Shown in pieces: positions 9,700 to 17,266 of a stretch of DNA of 64,000 nt. The notes under the pieces are model-generated. The model ran no database searches, was not told the DNA's origin, and saw only the letters and a list, made by a program, of their open reading frames with translations. Source of the DNA: JAGVSR01 sp031413815 (lineage in GTDB: Bacteria > Pseudomonadota > Alphaproteobacteria > Rhizobiales > Hyphomicrobiaceae); assembly GCA_031413815.1 (NCBI GenBank), contig JANOFU010000037.1, positions 62,001-126,000 on the forward strand, written 5' to 3'. Made by a program: the position numbers and the translations under genes. Within the stretch, counting starts at the first letter, position 1. Every line of letters begins with the position of its first letter.

Positions 9700-10458
9700 T
9701 CACCACTTCGCCTTCGACCAATCGATGACGTCGAAATCCGTGACCAGCGAAGCGACGTTGCCCTGCCCGTCATAGCCGAACCATGAGGCATAAATGCCGT
9801 CGCCCCAGCCGCTGTCGAATGCGGCGATGTTGCCAGTCCCGACATCGAGCAGGAGCCGGAACGCGCCGTTAGTGCCGCGCTCTTTGGCACCTGCGTTCTG
9901 TCCCTGTTCGAGCCAGGCTTCCGACACGTCCTCGTTGGCCTTCATCTGCTCGGCCGCGGCCTTTCCCGTTGCGGGGTCGAAGAACGAGCCAAGGCCAGCG
10001 TCGATCGGATAGCCGAAGATTTCGTCGTCCTTGAGGATCGAAACGTCCTGACCCTCGGTGACAGCCATTCTCCATTGCACGACCGGAGCGGGAGAGAACT
10101 CGACCCGGGCGATGGCGACGCGGCCACGGCCCATGCTGCCCTGGAGGACGGCAAGGCGCACGGGGAATTCACCGTTGGGAACGGCCTGGGTAAATGCAGG
10201 TCGCTCTGTTCCAACAAAGGGGTCGGCGCCGACGACCCGTCCAGATGTGACTTTCAATAGCCCCAATTCCGCGACGCGGAAGTAGACCTTCACGTTGCGC
10301 GGTTTTTCGTCCGGAAGCGCGTCGTCAACAGTGGCGACGAAATCAGGCGAGAAGGCGCGCGTGAAGAGTTCGGCGTGGGCGGGGACGCTGGCGCCGGCGT
10401 TGGCCGGGACAGCCCAGGCGGTCAGGGCGGCTAAGAAGACCGCCGCTCGCGCGATCAT
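9700..10458 (-). CDS. DUF4241-family exported protein
   Basis: About 252 residues from the ATG at 10458, which opens a clear signal peptide (MIARAAVFLAALTAWAVPANA). The open frame extends further upstream to 10617, but that part starts inside a palindromic repeat and is unlikely to be translated. The mature part matches the DUF4241 pattern: SGRVVGADPF near the N-terminus, FGYPIDAGLGSFFDP in the middle, and the closing SGWGDGIYASWFGYDGQG plus SLVTDFDVIDW. The biochemical role of DUF4241 is unknown. It converges with the antiporter gene, with only 3 bases between stops. Confidence 0.78.
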   Translation of the reverse strand: MIARAAVFLAALTAWAVPANAGASVPAHAELFTRAFSPDFVATVDDALPDEKPRNVKVYFRVAELGLLKVTSGRVVGADPFVGTERPAFTQAVPNGEFPVRLAVLQGSMGRGRVAIARVEFSPAPVVQWRMAVTEGQDVSILKDDEIFGYPIDAGLGSFFDPATGKAAAEQMKANEDVSEAWLEQGQNAGAKERGTNGAFRLLLDVGTGNIAAFDSGWGDGIYASWFGYDGQGNVASLVTDFDVIDWSKAKW

Positions 10459-10602
10459 CGGTGTGCGAGAGCGGAATGTGGAGTGGTGGACCATGGCGCC
10501 AAGTTTTCGCATTTGGAACCGGACTTGGCTTGCAAAAACTTCGGACATCGCAAATGAGAGCGTCGCGAAGATATGTCGGTGCAACCTTGGTGAGGCCGGA
10601 TT

Positions 10603-10634
10603 GGTGTTAGACACCACTCAGAGTGTCTGACACC
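10603..10634. repeat. Palindromic repeat, family A, copy 2
   Basis: GGTGTTAGACACC, 6-base spacer, then an imperfect GAGTGTCTGACACC arm. It sits directly past the stop of the orphan antitoxin gene at 10645, where a toxin gene would be expected to begin. Confidence 0.85.
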
Positions 10635-10644
10635 GTCGATCCTC

Positions 10645-10941
10645 TTACGCACCACTCGCCGTTCCACTGTTTATCAGGTCCAAGTAGTCTTGGCCGAACA
10701 TCTCGATGATTTCGTCATCGGACATGGGGCCGAAGAACACGCTATCGGGAATAGGTTGAACCTTTTCAACGAGGCTCCCCCGGCCAGCGGCCCGGCGCGC
10801 CGGGATGTCCGCGCTCTGGTATGTCTTGAGGATCGCGACCGGCTTGTCGCCCTGCGCAATGATGATCTCCTCGCCCGCCTCAACCCGGCGGATGAGGTCA
10901 GAAAAGTTGGTCTCGGCTTCGTGAATGGTGACTTTGACCAT
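10645..10941 (-). CDS. Phd/YefM-type antitoxin without a visible toxin
   Basis: 98 residues. The N-terminus MVKVTIHEAETNFSDLIRRV...AGEEIIIAQGDKPVAIL is the typical Phd/YefM (prevent-host-death) DNA-binding fold. The acidic C-terminus (residues about 68-98) is where such proteins wrap around their toxin. In PIN-domain (VapBC-like) systems the toxin start normally overlaps the antitoxin stop. Here the stop is followed within 11 bases by a palindromic repeat, and no PIN, RelE or Doc ORF follows before the signal-peptide start of the DUF4241 gene. It could act on a distant toxin or be a leftover. Confidence 0.88.
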   Translation of the reverse strand: MVKVTIHEAETNFSDLIRRVEAGEEIIIAQGDKPVAILKTYQSADIPARRAAGRGSLVEKVQPIPDSVFFGPMSDDEIIEMFGQDYLDLINSGTASGA

Positions 10942-11011
10942 GCCGCACCTGTGCGTTCAGCGAACTGGGCCGATCTATTTCCGCCGCGCCGATTTGTCAA
11001 TGTTTGCGGCG

Positions 11012-11623
11012 TTAACGGCTCGCCCGTTCCACTTTCCGCAGCAGCGCCACGCGATCGACGCGGCGGAGGTAGCGAGGGATGTTGCCCCAGATGGCGTGAT
11101 AGCCGAACGCACCGTTTTTCATCTCGGCGAGGGCCGCATCTTTGGTCCAGCTTTGATACAGCACGCGATAGAGCGCGCTGATCAGACCTGTGCGGTCGGC
11201 GCCGTGCTGACAGTGGAGCAGTACAGGCCCGCTTGCTTCGGCGCGACGGATGGCGGCGAGGGCGGCCACGATCTCTTCGGTTTCGATGTTCCAGGTGTGG
11301 ATCGGCACGCGGACGAGGTGGATGCCAGTGTTCTTGAGCAGCGGCTTGTCGGAATTGAAAGCGCGCAGACTAACCACGGTCTTGATGCCCGGTGTTTTTT
11401 CGAGCGCTTTGAAGCCAGCAGCCTCGGGCTGCGCGCTGCGATAGAAGTTCGGCGCGACGCGATGGAGATTGGGAACGCCGGGAACCGCGATGGGCCTGGC
11501 CCAGGCTGCGGGGCGTGTGGCAGCGATGGTGGGCCGTTCAAGCGGCTCGTTGGCACCGGCCGTGAACGGCATCAACACGATCAAGGCAACGGCGATGCCG
11601 CGTGCGATTTTACTGCAAAGCAT
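11012..11623 (-). CDS. Exported dual-specificity / tyrosine phosphatase
   Basis: 203 residues. Hydrophobic N-terminal signal (residues 6-24, cut near TAGA). The catalytic P-loop is HCQHGADRTG (residues 137-146), giving nucleophile Cys138 and Arg144 of the CX5R signature. The conserved upstream FYRSAQPEAAGF and IKTVVSLRAFN elements are typical of the bacterial DSP/PTP family related to plant/fungal Siw14-type and NleD-neighbour phosphatases. It should dephosphorylate phosphotyrosine, phosphoserine or phosphoinositide-like substrates outside the cytoplasm. No partner kinase is adjacent. Confidence 0.85.
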   Translation of the reverse strand: MLCSKIARGIAVALIVLMPFTAGANEPLERPTIAATRPAAWARPIAVPGVPNLHRVAPNFYRSAQPEAAGFKALEKTPGIKTVVSLRAFNSDKPLLKNTGIHLVRVPIHTWNIETEEIVAALAAIRRAEASGPVLLHCQHGADRTGLISALYRVLYQSWTKDAALAEMKNGAFGYHAIWGNIPRYLRRVDRVALLRKVERASR

Positions 11624-11829
11624 TATGGGATGGTATCTTCTGGTGGGAATAGCACAAGCGGGCGCTGTTTCAATTTTTGTTCACAGCGGCAAATCACGTG
11701 AGCGCCGCGACAGCTTTGTCTCCGTAGTTTTGCGATGGTGAAGGCAGCTTGCCAATTTGAGAGACCGCCTCCGTTCTCTTTCTTCGAGACGGTAGCCCTG
11801 TCTTGCCAGCCTTCGGATCAGTTGGCGCT

Positions 11830-13083
11830 TCACACAGCGCAGTGCCGGATCAACTGTCCACCGGTGTGTCGGCCGCGGGCGATGTCGTCGTACTTGAGCC
11901 ACACCGAGAAGCCGTAGTCGTGCTCCGATTCCGTACCGATGAGTGCGTCGGCTGCAATCGAAATCAGCGTGTTCTGGTTGCGCAGGTCTTCCCCATTGTT
12001 GGGAAACTCTGGCTCAAGGCCAAACAGTCGGTGTCCTCGCCAGTCCGTCACATTGGCTTCGACGAGCGGGCGATAAGCGGAGGCGATGGCGGAGAAGTCC
12101 TTGCGGCCTTGCGTGCCCGGCGCTTCCGCTAGGATCTTCCGCCACACCACGCGCGCATCGCCGGCCAGAATGGGACGCGCGCCGTAGTTGTTCTCCATCG
12201 CCGCGCTGAGACGCGTGCGCTCGGCAAAAATCGCATTCAGCGCACTGACATTGACAGTGCCATCGGCTGGCCGCGCGGCGGCCGTCGCCTGCCAGTCGTG
12301 CAACGCGGCGAGCAGGTTGGGCGCGTGGTGCTCCATCAGTGCGCAATGGGCGATGCGCTGTTTGATGTGCGCCATCTGCGGCAGCTCCCGGCCGAGGGCT
12401 TCCTGCGATTGGCGATACGCCATGAACTCGCGGCCAAGTCGCAATTCCAGCGCAAGCGCGTCGTGGGTCAGCGACGCTTCGAGCGCCGCGAGGCCCCAGG
12501 TTGTGATCCATTGCTGCGGCGTCGCGAACGGGTCGGGGAGAAAGTCCGGGCGCTCCTCGCCGCGGCTTATGTACGCCACCGGATCGACCGGCCAGCGGGT
12601 GAAGGTGGAACCCTGACCCCAGAAGCCCTGTTCGGATACGTCCGCCAGCGTATGCGGCGGCGTCGCGGCGACGGCGTGCGCCAGATCACGCCGGGAAAGG
12701 ACACGAACGGCGTATCCGTCCCCCATGAAGACCAAGAGCGCGCCATCGATGGGCAGCCCGGGCGCGCGAGCTCCCGTGGAGGGTACGGGCTTCAACGCGG
12801 CCAGATCGATTTGGGCAATGAAGTGGAGTGGGCGGCCGTCTTTGCCCGCCGGCCAGTCGAAGGCCGGGGGGACGTGCGGAATGCCACCGAGCCAACTCGT
12901 CTCAGTAGAATAGGTCTTGTAAGGAGAGCGCAACAGGAGCGCCCACGCGGGCAATTCTTTGGCGCGCGTGGCAGCTCCAGTGCGCGCGTTCATCTCGGCC
13001 AGAATATCGTCGATGTTCGACGCTGCGGAAGCCGGTTTCTTTTTGCCAAACAGATTGAAGATCACAGCTGATTTTCCCCGCAT
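11830..13083 (-). CDS. DUF1963 (YwqG-like) protein
   Basis: 417 residues, no signal peptide or membrane helix. The YwqG/DUF1963 pattern is visible: TSWLGGIPHVPPAFDWPAG, then PLHFIAQIDLAAL, an internal YIFM-like strand (GALLVFMGD), and the closing HRLFGLEPEFPNN segment. Structural homologues are cytosolic beta-rich proteins of unknown function. A GTG at 13065 (reading VIFNLFGKKK as MIFNLFGKKK) is an alternative start with a GGGGA element upstream. It stands alone between the phosphatase gene and icd, all on the minus strand. Confidence 0.8.
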   Translation of the reverse strand: MRGKSAVIFNLFGKKKPASAASNIDDILAEMNARTGAATRAKELPAWALLLRSPYKTYSTETSWLGGIPHVPPAFDWPAGKDGRPLHFIAQIDLAALKPVPSTGARAPGLPIDGALLVFMGDGYAVRVLSRRDLAHAVAATPPHTLADVSEQGFWGQGSTFTRWPVDPVAYISRGEERPDFLPDPFATPQQWITTWGLAALEASLTHDALALELRLGREFMAYRQSQEALGRELPQMAHIKQRIAHCALMEHHAPNLLAALHDWQATAAARPADGTVNVSALNAIFAERTRLSAAMENNYGARPILAGDARVVWRKILAEAPGTQGRKDFSAIASAYRPLVEANVTDWRGHRLFGLEPEFPNNGEDLRNQNTLISIAADALIGTESEHDYGFSVWLKYDDIARGRHTGGQLIRHCAV

Positions 13084-13282
13084 TGTTTCGGCGAAAGATA
13101 ATCGCGGAGGATGAAATCCGCGCTAACTGGTGCGCAATGCGGGGCCCAGTTTTGGGGGCGGGCGGTTGCTACGTGGCTTGTATGACTAATTAAGTAGTCT
13201 TGTTCTTTTTCCACCCGCACTTGACTAGGTGGCCGCCTGCCGTCGCTACGCGGACCGCACGGTCGGCGAACCTGCGGTCACA

Positions 13283-14494
13283 TCACGTCATCGCCGTCTT
13301 CAAGTTCGCATCGACCTTATCCAAGAACCCGGTCGTCGACAGCCACGTTTGATCGGGCCCGACGAGGAGAGCGAGGTCTTTGGTCATGTGACCGGCTTCG
13401 ACGGTGTCGACGCAGACTTTTTCCAATGTGAGAGCGAATCTTGCGAGCGCGTCGTTGCTGTCGAGCTTGGCGCGATGGGCGAGGCCACGGGTCCACGCGA
13501 AAATCGAGGCAATGGCGTTGGTTGACGTTTCCTTGCCCTTCTGATGTTCGCGGTAGTGGCGCGTCACTGTCCCGTGCGCAGCTTCCGCTTCGACGGTGTT
13601 GCCATCGGGCGTCAGAAGTACGCTGGTCATCAGACCCAAAGACCCGAACCCTTGCGCCACCGTATCGGACTGCACGTCGCCGTCGTAGTTCTTGCACGCC
13701 CAGATATAGCCGCCCGACCACTTCAGGGCGGAAGCGACCATGTCATCGATCAAGCGATGTTCGTAGACGAGCTTACGTTTGTCGAACTCGGCCTTGAACT
13801 CGGCGTCGAAGACCTCCTGGAATATGTCCTTAAAGCGGCCGTCATAGGCTTTCAATATTGTGTTCTTTGTCGATAGGTAGACCGGATAGTTGCGCAACAG
13901 TCCGTAATTGAGAGACGCGCGCGCGAACTCGCGGATCGAGTCATCGAGATTGTACATCGCCATGGCGACGCCGCCGCCGGGCGACTTGAACACTTCTCTC
14001 TCAATCGTCGTGCCGTCTTCGCCGACGAACTTGATCGTGAGCGTGCCCTTGCCGGGAAAACGGAAATCGGTGGCGCGGTATTGGTCGCCGAACGCGTGGC
14101 GGCCGACGATGATCGGTTGCGTCCAGCCGGGCACCAGGCGGGGCACGTTCTTGCAGATGATGGGCTCGCGGAAAATGACGCCGCCAAGAATGTTCCGGAT
14201 GGTGCCGTTGGGCGACTTCCACATCTCTTTCAAGTTGAACTCTTTGACGCGGGCTTCGTCCGGCGTGATGGTTGCGCACTTGACGGCGACGCCGTGCTTT
14301 TTGGTGGCGTTGGCGGCGTCAATCGTGACCTGGTCATTGGTCTTGTCGCGATGTTCAATGCCAAGATCATAGTAGTCGAGCGGCAGATCGAGATAAGGAT
14401 GGATCAGCTTGTCCTTGATCAGCTGCCAGATGATGCGGGTCATCTCATCGCCGTCCATCTCGACGATGGTGCCTTTGACTTTGATTTTGGCCAT
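13283..14494 (-). CDS. icd: NADP-dependent isocitrate dehydrogenase, homodimeric type
   Basis: 403 residues from the ATG at 14494 (MAKIKVKGTIVEMDGDEM), the canonical start; upstream in-frame sequence is not conserved. It oxidatively decarboxylates isocitrate to 2-oxoglutarate in the TCA cycle. Substrate and metal residues appear in KSPNGTIRNILGG and NYDGDVQSDTVAQGFGSLGLM, and the cofactor end in EAAHGTVTRHYREHQKG. This is the eukaryote-like subfamily common in Alphaproteobacteria rather than the E. coli type. 2-Oxoglutarate made here links to the ntr cluster at 41-48 kb only by general metabolism. Confidence 0.97.
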   Translation of the reverse strand: MAKIKVKGTIVEMDGDEMTRIIWQLIKDKLIHPYLDLPLDYYDLGIEHRDKTNDQVTIDAANATKKHGVAVKCATITPDEARVKEFNLKEMWKSPNGTIRNILGGVIFREPIICKNVPRLVPGWTQPIIVGRHAFGDQYRATDFRFPGKGTLTIKFVGEDGTTIEREVFKSPGGGVAMAMYNLDDSIREFARASLNYGLLRNYPVYLSTKNTILKAYDGRFKDIFQEVFDAEFKAEFDKRKLVYEHRLIDDMVASALKWSGGYIWACKNYDGDVQSDTVAQGFGSLGLMTSVLLTPDGNTVEAEAAHGTVTRHYREHQKGKETSTNAIASIFAWTRGLAHRAKLDSNDALARFALTLEKVCVDTVEAGHMTKDLALLVGPDQTWLSTTGFLDKVDANLKTAMT

Positions 14495-14614
14495 GGATGG
14501 GACTTTCGGGCGGGCGTTGCAGGGACTGTCGCTGCAATGCAATACTTTGACCGGCAGTGCAAGGCCAGCGGCGGGACACAACGGCGTGGCTTGGCAACAG
14601 GAGAGCGTGGCAAC

Positions 14615-15040
14615 ATGCGGTGGGATTTGATCGCAGCCGTTTTGGTGGTGGCGGCTGGGCTCGGTCTGAGCTGGAGATGGTCTGAGGCGGGAGGCGGCGC
14701 CGTTCCCGCCGCGGAACAGGCGATGGTCTACAGCGAACAAGACGACAGCCGCACAGTAACCATGGCCCGCGGGACCCGCTTTGCAATTGAGCTTGAAAGC
14801 AACCCATCGACGGGGTTCAACTGGGATATCGCCGAACCGCTTCCGGAGACCTTGGCCCTGACATCTCAGGGCAGCTCAGGCGGCAACTCGGGCAGTCAAG
14901 TTGGAGCGCCCGGTGCCCAGCGGTTTGACTTCGTGGCCAACGCATCCGGGACGGGCAAGATCGTGCTGGGGTACCGCCGGGTCTGGGAGAAAGGCGTCGA
15001 GCCGGCCAAAACGTTCCGGCTCGGGGTTGTGATTGAGTGA
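14615..15040 (+). CDS. Chagasin-like (I42) cysteine-protease inhibitor, exported
   Basis: 141 residues from the ATG at 14615, preceded by CAGGAGAG. N-terminal hydrophobic signal or anchor (residues 5-20). The fold markers of the I42 family are present: NPSTGFNW (residues 63-70, the BC/L2 loop), a Gly/Ser-rich central loop (86-102, L4) and GYRRVWEKG (119-127, the L6 RPW-like loop). These three loops plug the active-site cleft of papain-type proteases. The stop is followed 21 bases later by the start of a C1A protease, its likely target. The reading frame extends upstream antisense to icd, but only the 14615 start is credible. Confidence 0.85.
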   Translation: MRWDLIAAVLVVAAGLGLSWRWSEAGGGAVPAAEQAMVYSEQDDSRTVTMARGTRFAIELESNPSTGFNWDIAEPLPETLALTSQGSSGGNSGSQVGAPGAQRFDFVANASGTGKIVLGYRRVWEKGVEPAKTFRLGVVIE

Positions 15041-15061
15041 GTGATACTTTGGGGGTTTGCC

Positions 15062-16699
15062 ATGTTTCGCGTTTCAATGTTCCACACGGCTGTCATGCTG
15101 GGTCTCACATTGATTGCATTGATCAGTAGCAGCCGGCACGGGGCCGTGGCGCAAGACCGCGTTCCGGTCTCAGAGCAGAAAAAGCAAATCCGCGAGCTTA
15201 ATGAAGCGAGCGGCGAGACGCTCAAGAAGAGCGTAGCGGCGAAAGAGAAGACAGCACCGGCTGAGGTTCAGACCAAGCTCAAAGAGATCCGCACCGAACT
15301 TCTCAAACCGGATAACGACAAGCTCATTGGCGGTAAGCCGACGTTCGTAGTTGGTGCGTCGAAGGCGCTGCGCCGTCCGCTGAACAAACTGGCAGGCACA
15401 AAACCACCTTCGGATCTCGCCAGCCGGATGAGCACGCAAGTTCAGTCAACGAAACGGGCAGCAGACCGCGAAGTGGCGCTGACGGAAACACTCAAAGCCA
15501 ATGGGTTTGTCAAAGAGACGCGCAGTCTGGCGAGTTCGCCAACGGGGTTGTCGTCTGTCTGCAATCCGTCGGCAAAGAGTTTCGATTGGCGCGAGCATGG
15601 CGCGGTGACTGCTGTCAAAGATCAGGGGACGTGCGGCAGTTGCTGGACGTTCGCGGCGATCGCGGCCATGGAAGGCAGCTATTATGTGAGAACCAGCGAC
15701 ACGTTTACCGGGTCCGAGCAGCAGATGCTCAGTTGTTCAAGAGCGGGCGACTGCGCGAACGGCGGTTGGTATTCCGATGCCTGGGAGAATTTGCAGGGTG
15801 AGGGGACGGCAACGGCCAAGACCTATCCCTACAAGGGTGAAGATACGAAATGTAAGTGGACGACGCCGACCCCCTATCACTGGAGTTACTGGGGTTGGGT
15901 CAATGAAAACCAGAATCCGTCAAACTACGACGACCCGACCCCCAAAGAGATGATCAAGGACGCGCTGTGCCAGCGGGGTCCGCTGGCGACGACGGTGGCT
16001 GTTACCGAAGCATTTTCTGCCTACAGCGGCGGTGTGTTCAATGAGACAACCGATGAATGGATCAACCACGCGGTGACGATTGTCGGCTGGGATGATGACG
16101 ATGAGGCTTGGATCATCAAAAACTCGTGGGGGTCCGAGTGGGGTGAGAAAGGCTATATGCGGATCAACTACGCCAGCAACAAAATCGGCGTGCTGACAGC
16201 GTGGGTGGCGGCGCGCAAGCCGGTACAGTTGACGGACAACTGCTCGAAGTTCGATCCCAAGAAGGTGCGCTTGCGTGACATCAACGGCCGCTGGAAGTTT
16301 GTCTACCAGGGCCGCAACATCTTTGATCTGGGTGAGCGCCAAGATGAAGCGCAGCGGGCGCTGGCGGCGATGAGACACTACAAGGTCAACAATCGTTGCA
16401 CGGTGGGCCGGCTTGAGAAAGATGGATCAACGGATGTTGCTCCGGGAGCGTTCGAGTACTTCCTCGCTGGTATTAAAACTCCTACCGGGGCGATGACGGG
16501 TGAGACCTGCCAGCCGTTTGATGCGGGCCGCTTGGACGTGAATCGCCAGGGCAGCAAATGGGCCATTGAAGATCAATCGCGTACGCTCGTGACGTTCGAC
16601 AAGCAGGATGATGCGTGGCTGAGCTACGCCTACATCCGCCGTCACAGCTTTACCCATCAATGCAAGATCGGACAGTTTTTTGCCTACTACCGGCGATAA
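15062..16699 (+). CDS. Exported papain-family (C1A) cysteine protease with C-terminal repeats
   Basis: 545 residues from the ATG at 15062; a GTG at 15041 is an in-frame alternative. A signal peptide ends near GAVA (about residue 30). A charged, helical region (35-165) looks like a propeptide. The catalytic domain has KDQGTCGSCWTFAA (oxyanion Gln188, nucleophile Cys194), NHAVTIVGW (His336) and KNSWGSEWGEKGYMRI (Asn354). After it come two related modules (about 390-470 and 475-545), each with a Cys near the start, an aromatic-rich NGRWKFVYQG-like strand and a terminal CTVGRL or CKIGQF motif. These may bind a substrate or surface. The adjacent I42 inhibitor suggests controlled activity during export. 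Confidence 0.92.
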   Translation: MFRVSMFHTAVMLGLTLIALISSSRHGAVAQDRVPVSEQKKQIRELNEASGETLKKSVAAKEKTAPAEVQTKLKEIRTELLKPDNDKLIGGKPTFVVGASKALRRPLNKLAGTKPPSDLASRMSTQVQSTKRAADREVALTETLKANGFVKETRSLASSPTGLSSVCNPSAKSFDWREHGAVTAVKDQGTCGSCWTFAAIAAMEGSYYVRTSDTFTGSEQQMLSCSRAGDCANGGWYSDAWENLQGEGTATAKTYPYKGEDTKCKWTTPTPYHWSYWGWVNENQNPSNYDDPTPKEMIKDALCQRGPLATTVAVTEAFSAYSGGVFNETTDEWINHAVTIVGWDDDDEAWIIKNSWGSEWGEKGYMRINYASNKIGVLTAWVAARKPVQLTDNCSKFDPKKVRLRDINGRWKFVYQGRNIFDLGERQDEAQRALAAMRHYKVNNRCTVGRLEKDGSTDVAPGAFEYFLAGIKTPTGAMTGETCQPFDAGRLDVNRQGSKWAIEDQSRTLVTFDKQDDAWLSYAYIRRHSFTHQCKIGQFFAYYRR

Positions 16700-16731
16700 G
16701 TTCGCAGGGTACACAGCAGCAAGGCGCAAAG

Positions 16732-16769
16732 CCGGACGGTTCAGGCGGGGGGCGTCCCGAACCGTCCGA
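16732..16769. terminator. Strong hairpin between convergent genes
   Basis: Perfect 10 bp stem 16733-16742 / 16759-16768 with a G-rich loop, placed between the stops of the C1A protease (plus) and the small exported repeat protein (minus). No long T tract follows on the plus strand, so termination may be weak or Rho-assisted. Confidence 0.5.
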
Positions 16770-16785
16770 TGGGCCACGCGAGGCG

Positions 16786-17073
16786 TTAACTGACGCGGCG
16801 GAGCAGATCACGTGACGCCTTTTCAGACAAGCTGCCTGCATCATCAGGACGTGCCGCGGGGTTGATTGCCGAGCCACTGCCATTCACACCAGGGCTAAGG
16901 CGCATGGCGCGATCCGACACGCCGCCCGTGTCAGTGCGAGCCAGCGGGTTGGCCGTGCGGCCTGCGCCGGTCACACCGGGATGGTCCATCTGAACCTTGT
17001 CCGATAGCGCGTTGGCGTGTGCGAGGCTCGCGGTCGATGCCATCATGGCAAAGGCTAGAATGAGCGTTCTCAT
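16786..17073 (-). CDS. Small exported protein with two internal repeats
   Basis: About 95 residues from the ATG at 17073; an in-frame ATG two codons upstream (17079) lies too close to the AAAGGA site. A signal peptide (MRTLILAFAMMASTASLAHA) is followed by a short low-complexity mature part. Two imperfect copies share the pattern PGV-x-G-x-G-x3-NP-x-AR-x-D-x-G-G (around PGVTGAGRTANPLARTD and PGVNGSGSAINPAARPD). Each is followed by a Ser-rich SDRA or SEKA helix. Function unknown. It converges on the C1A protease gene. Confidence 0.7.
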   Translation of the reverse strand: MRTLILAFAMMASTASLAHANALSDKVQMDHPGVTGAGRTANPLARTDTGGVSDRAMRLSPGVNGSGSAINPAARPDDAGSLSEKASRDLLRRVS

Positions 17074-17266
17074 GGTCATGATCCTTTGGGTTATGAGGTT
17101 TGTTTGAGGTGTTGATGTCTTGAGGCCGTTTGAGAGCTCTCGTCAGCATGCATGATGGGACTTACGGGGCAGTTCCGACTGGGTTTCATTTCTGGTGTTC
17201 ACGCCCCTGTGAGGAGTGCGTTGCTGAGCACATGAAAGGCAGGTAAGGACTGCGCTTCTTCTGGGT

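Noticed and set aside
13255..13282. GACCGCA/TGCGGTC inverted repeat after icd considered as terminator
   Set aside because: Stem is plausible but no T tract follows on the minus strand; not supported enough to list.
14081..14614. Open plus-strand extension upstream of the I42 inhibitor
   Set aside because: Runs antisense through icd; the real start with signal peptide and ribosome-binding site is at 14615.
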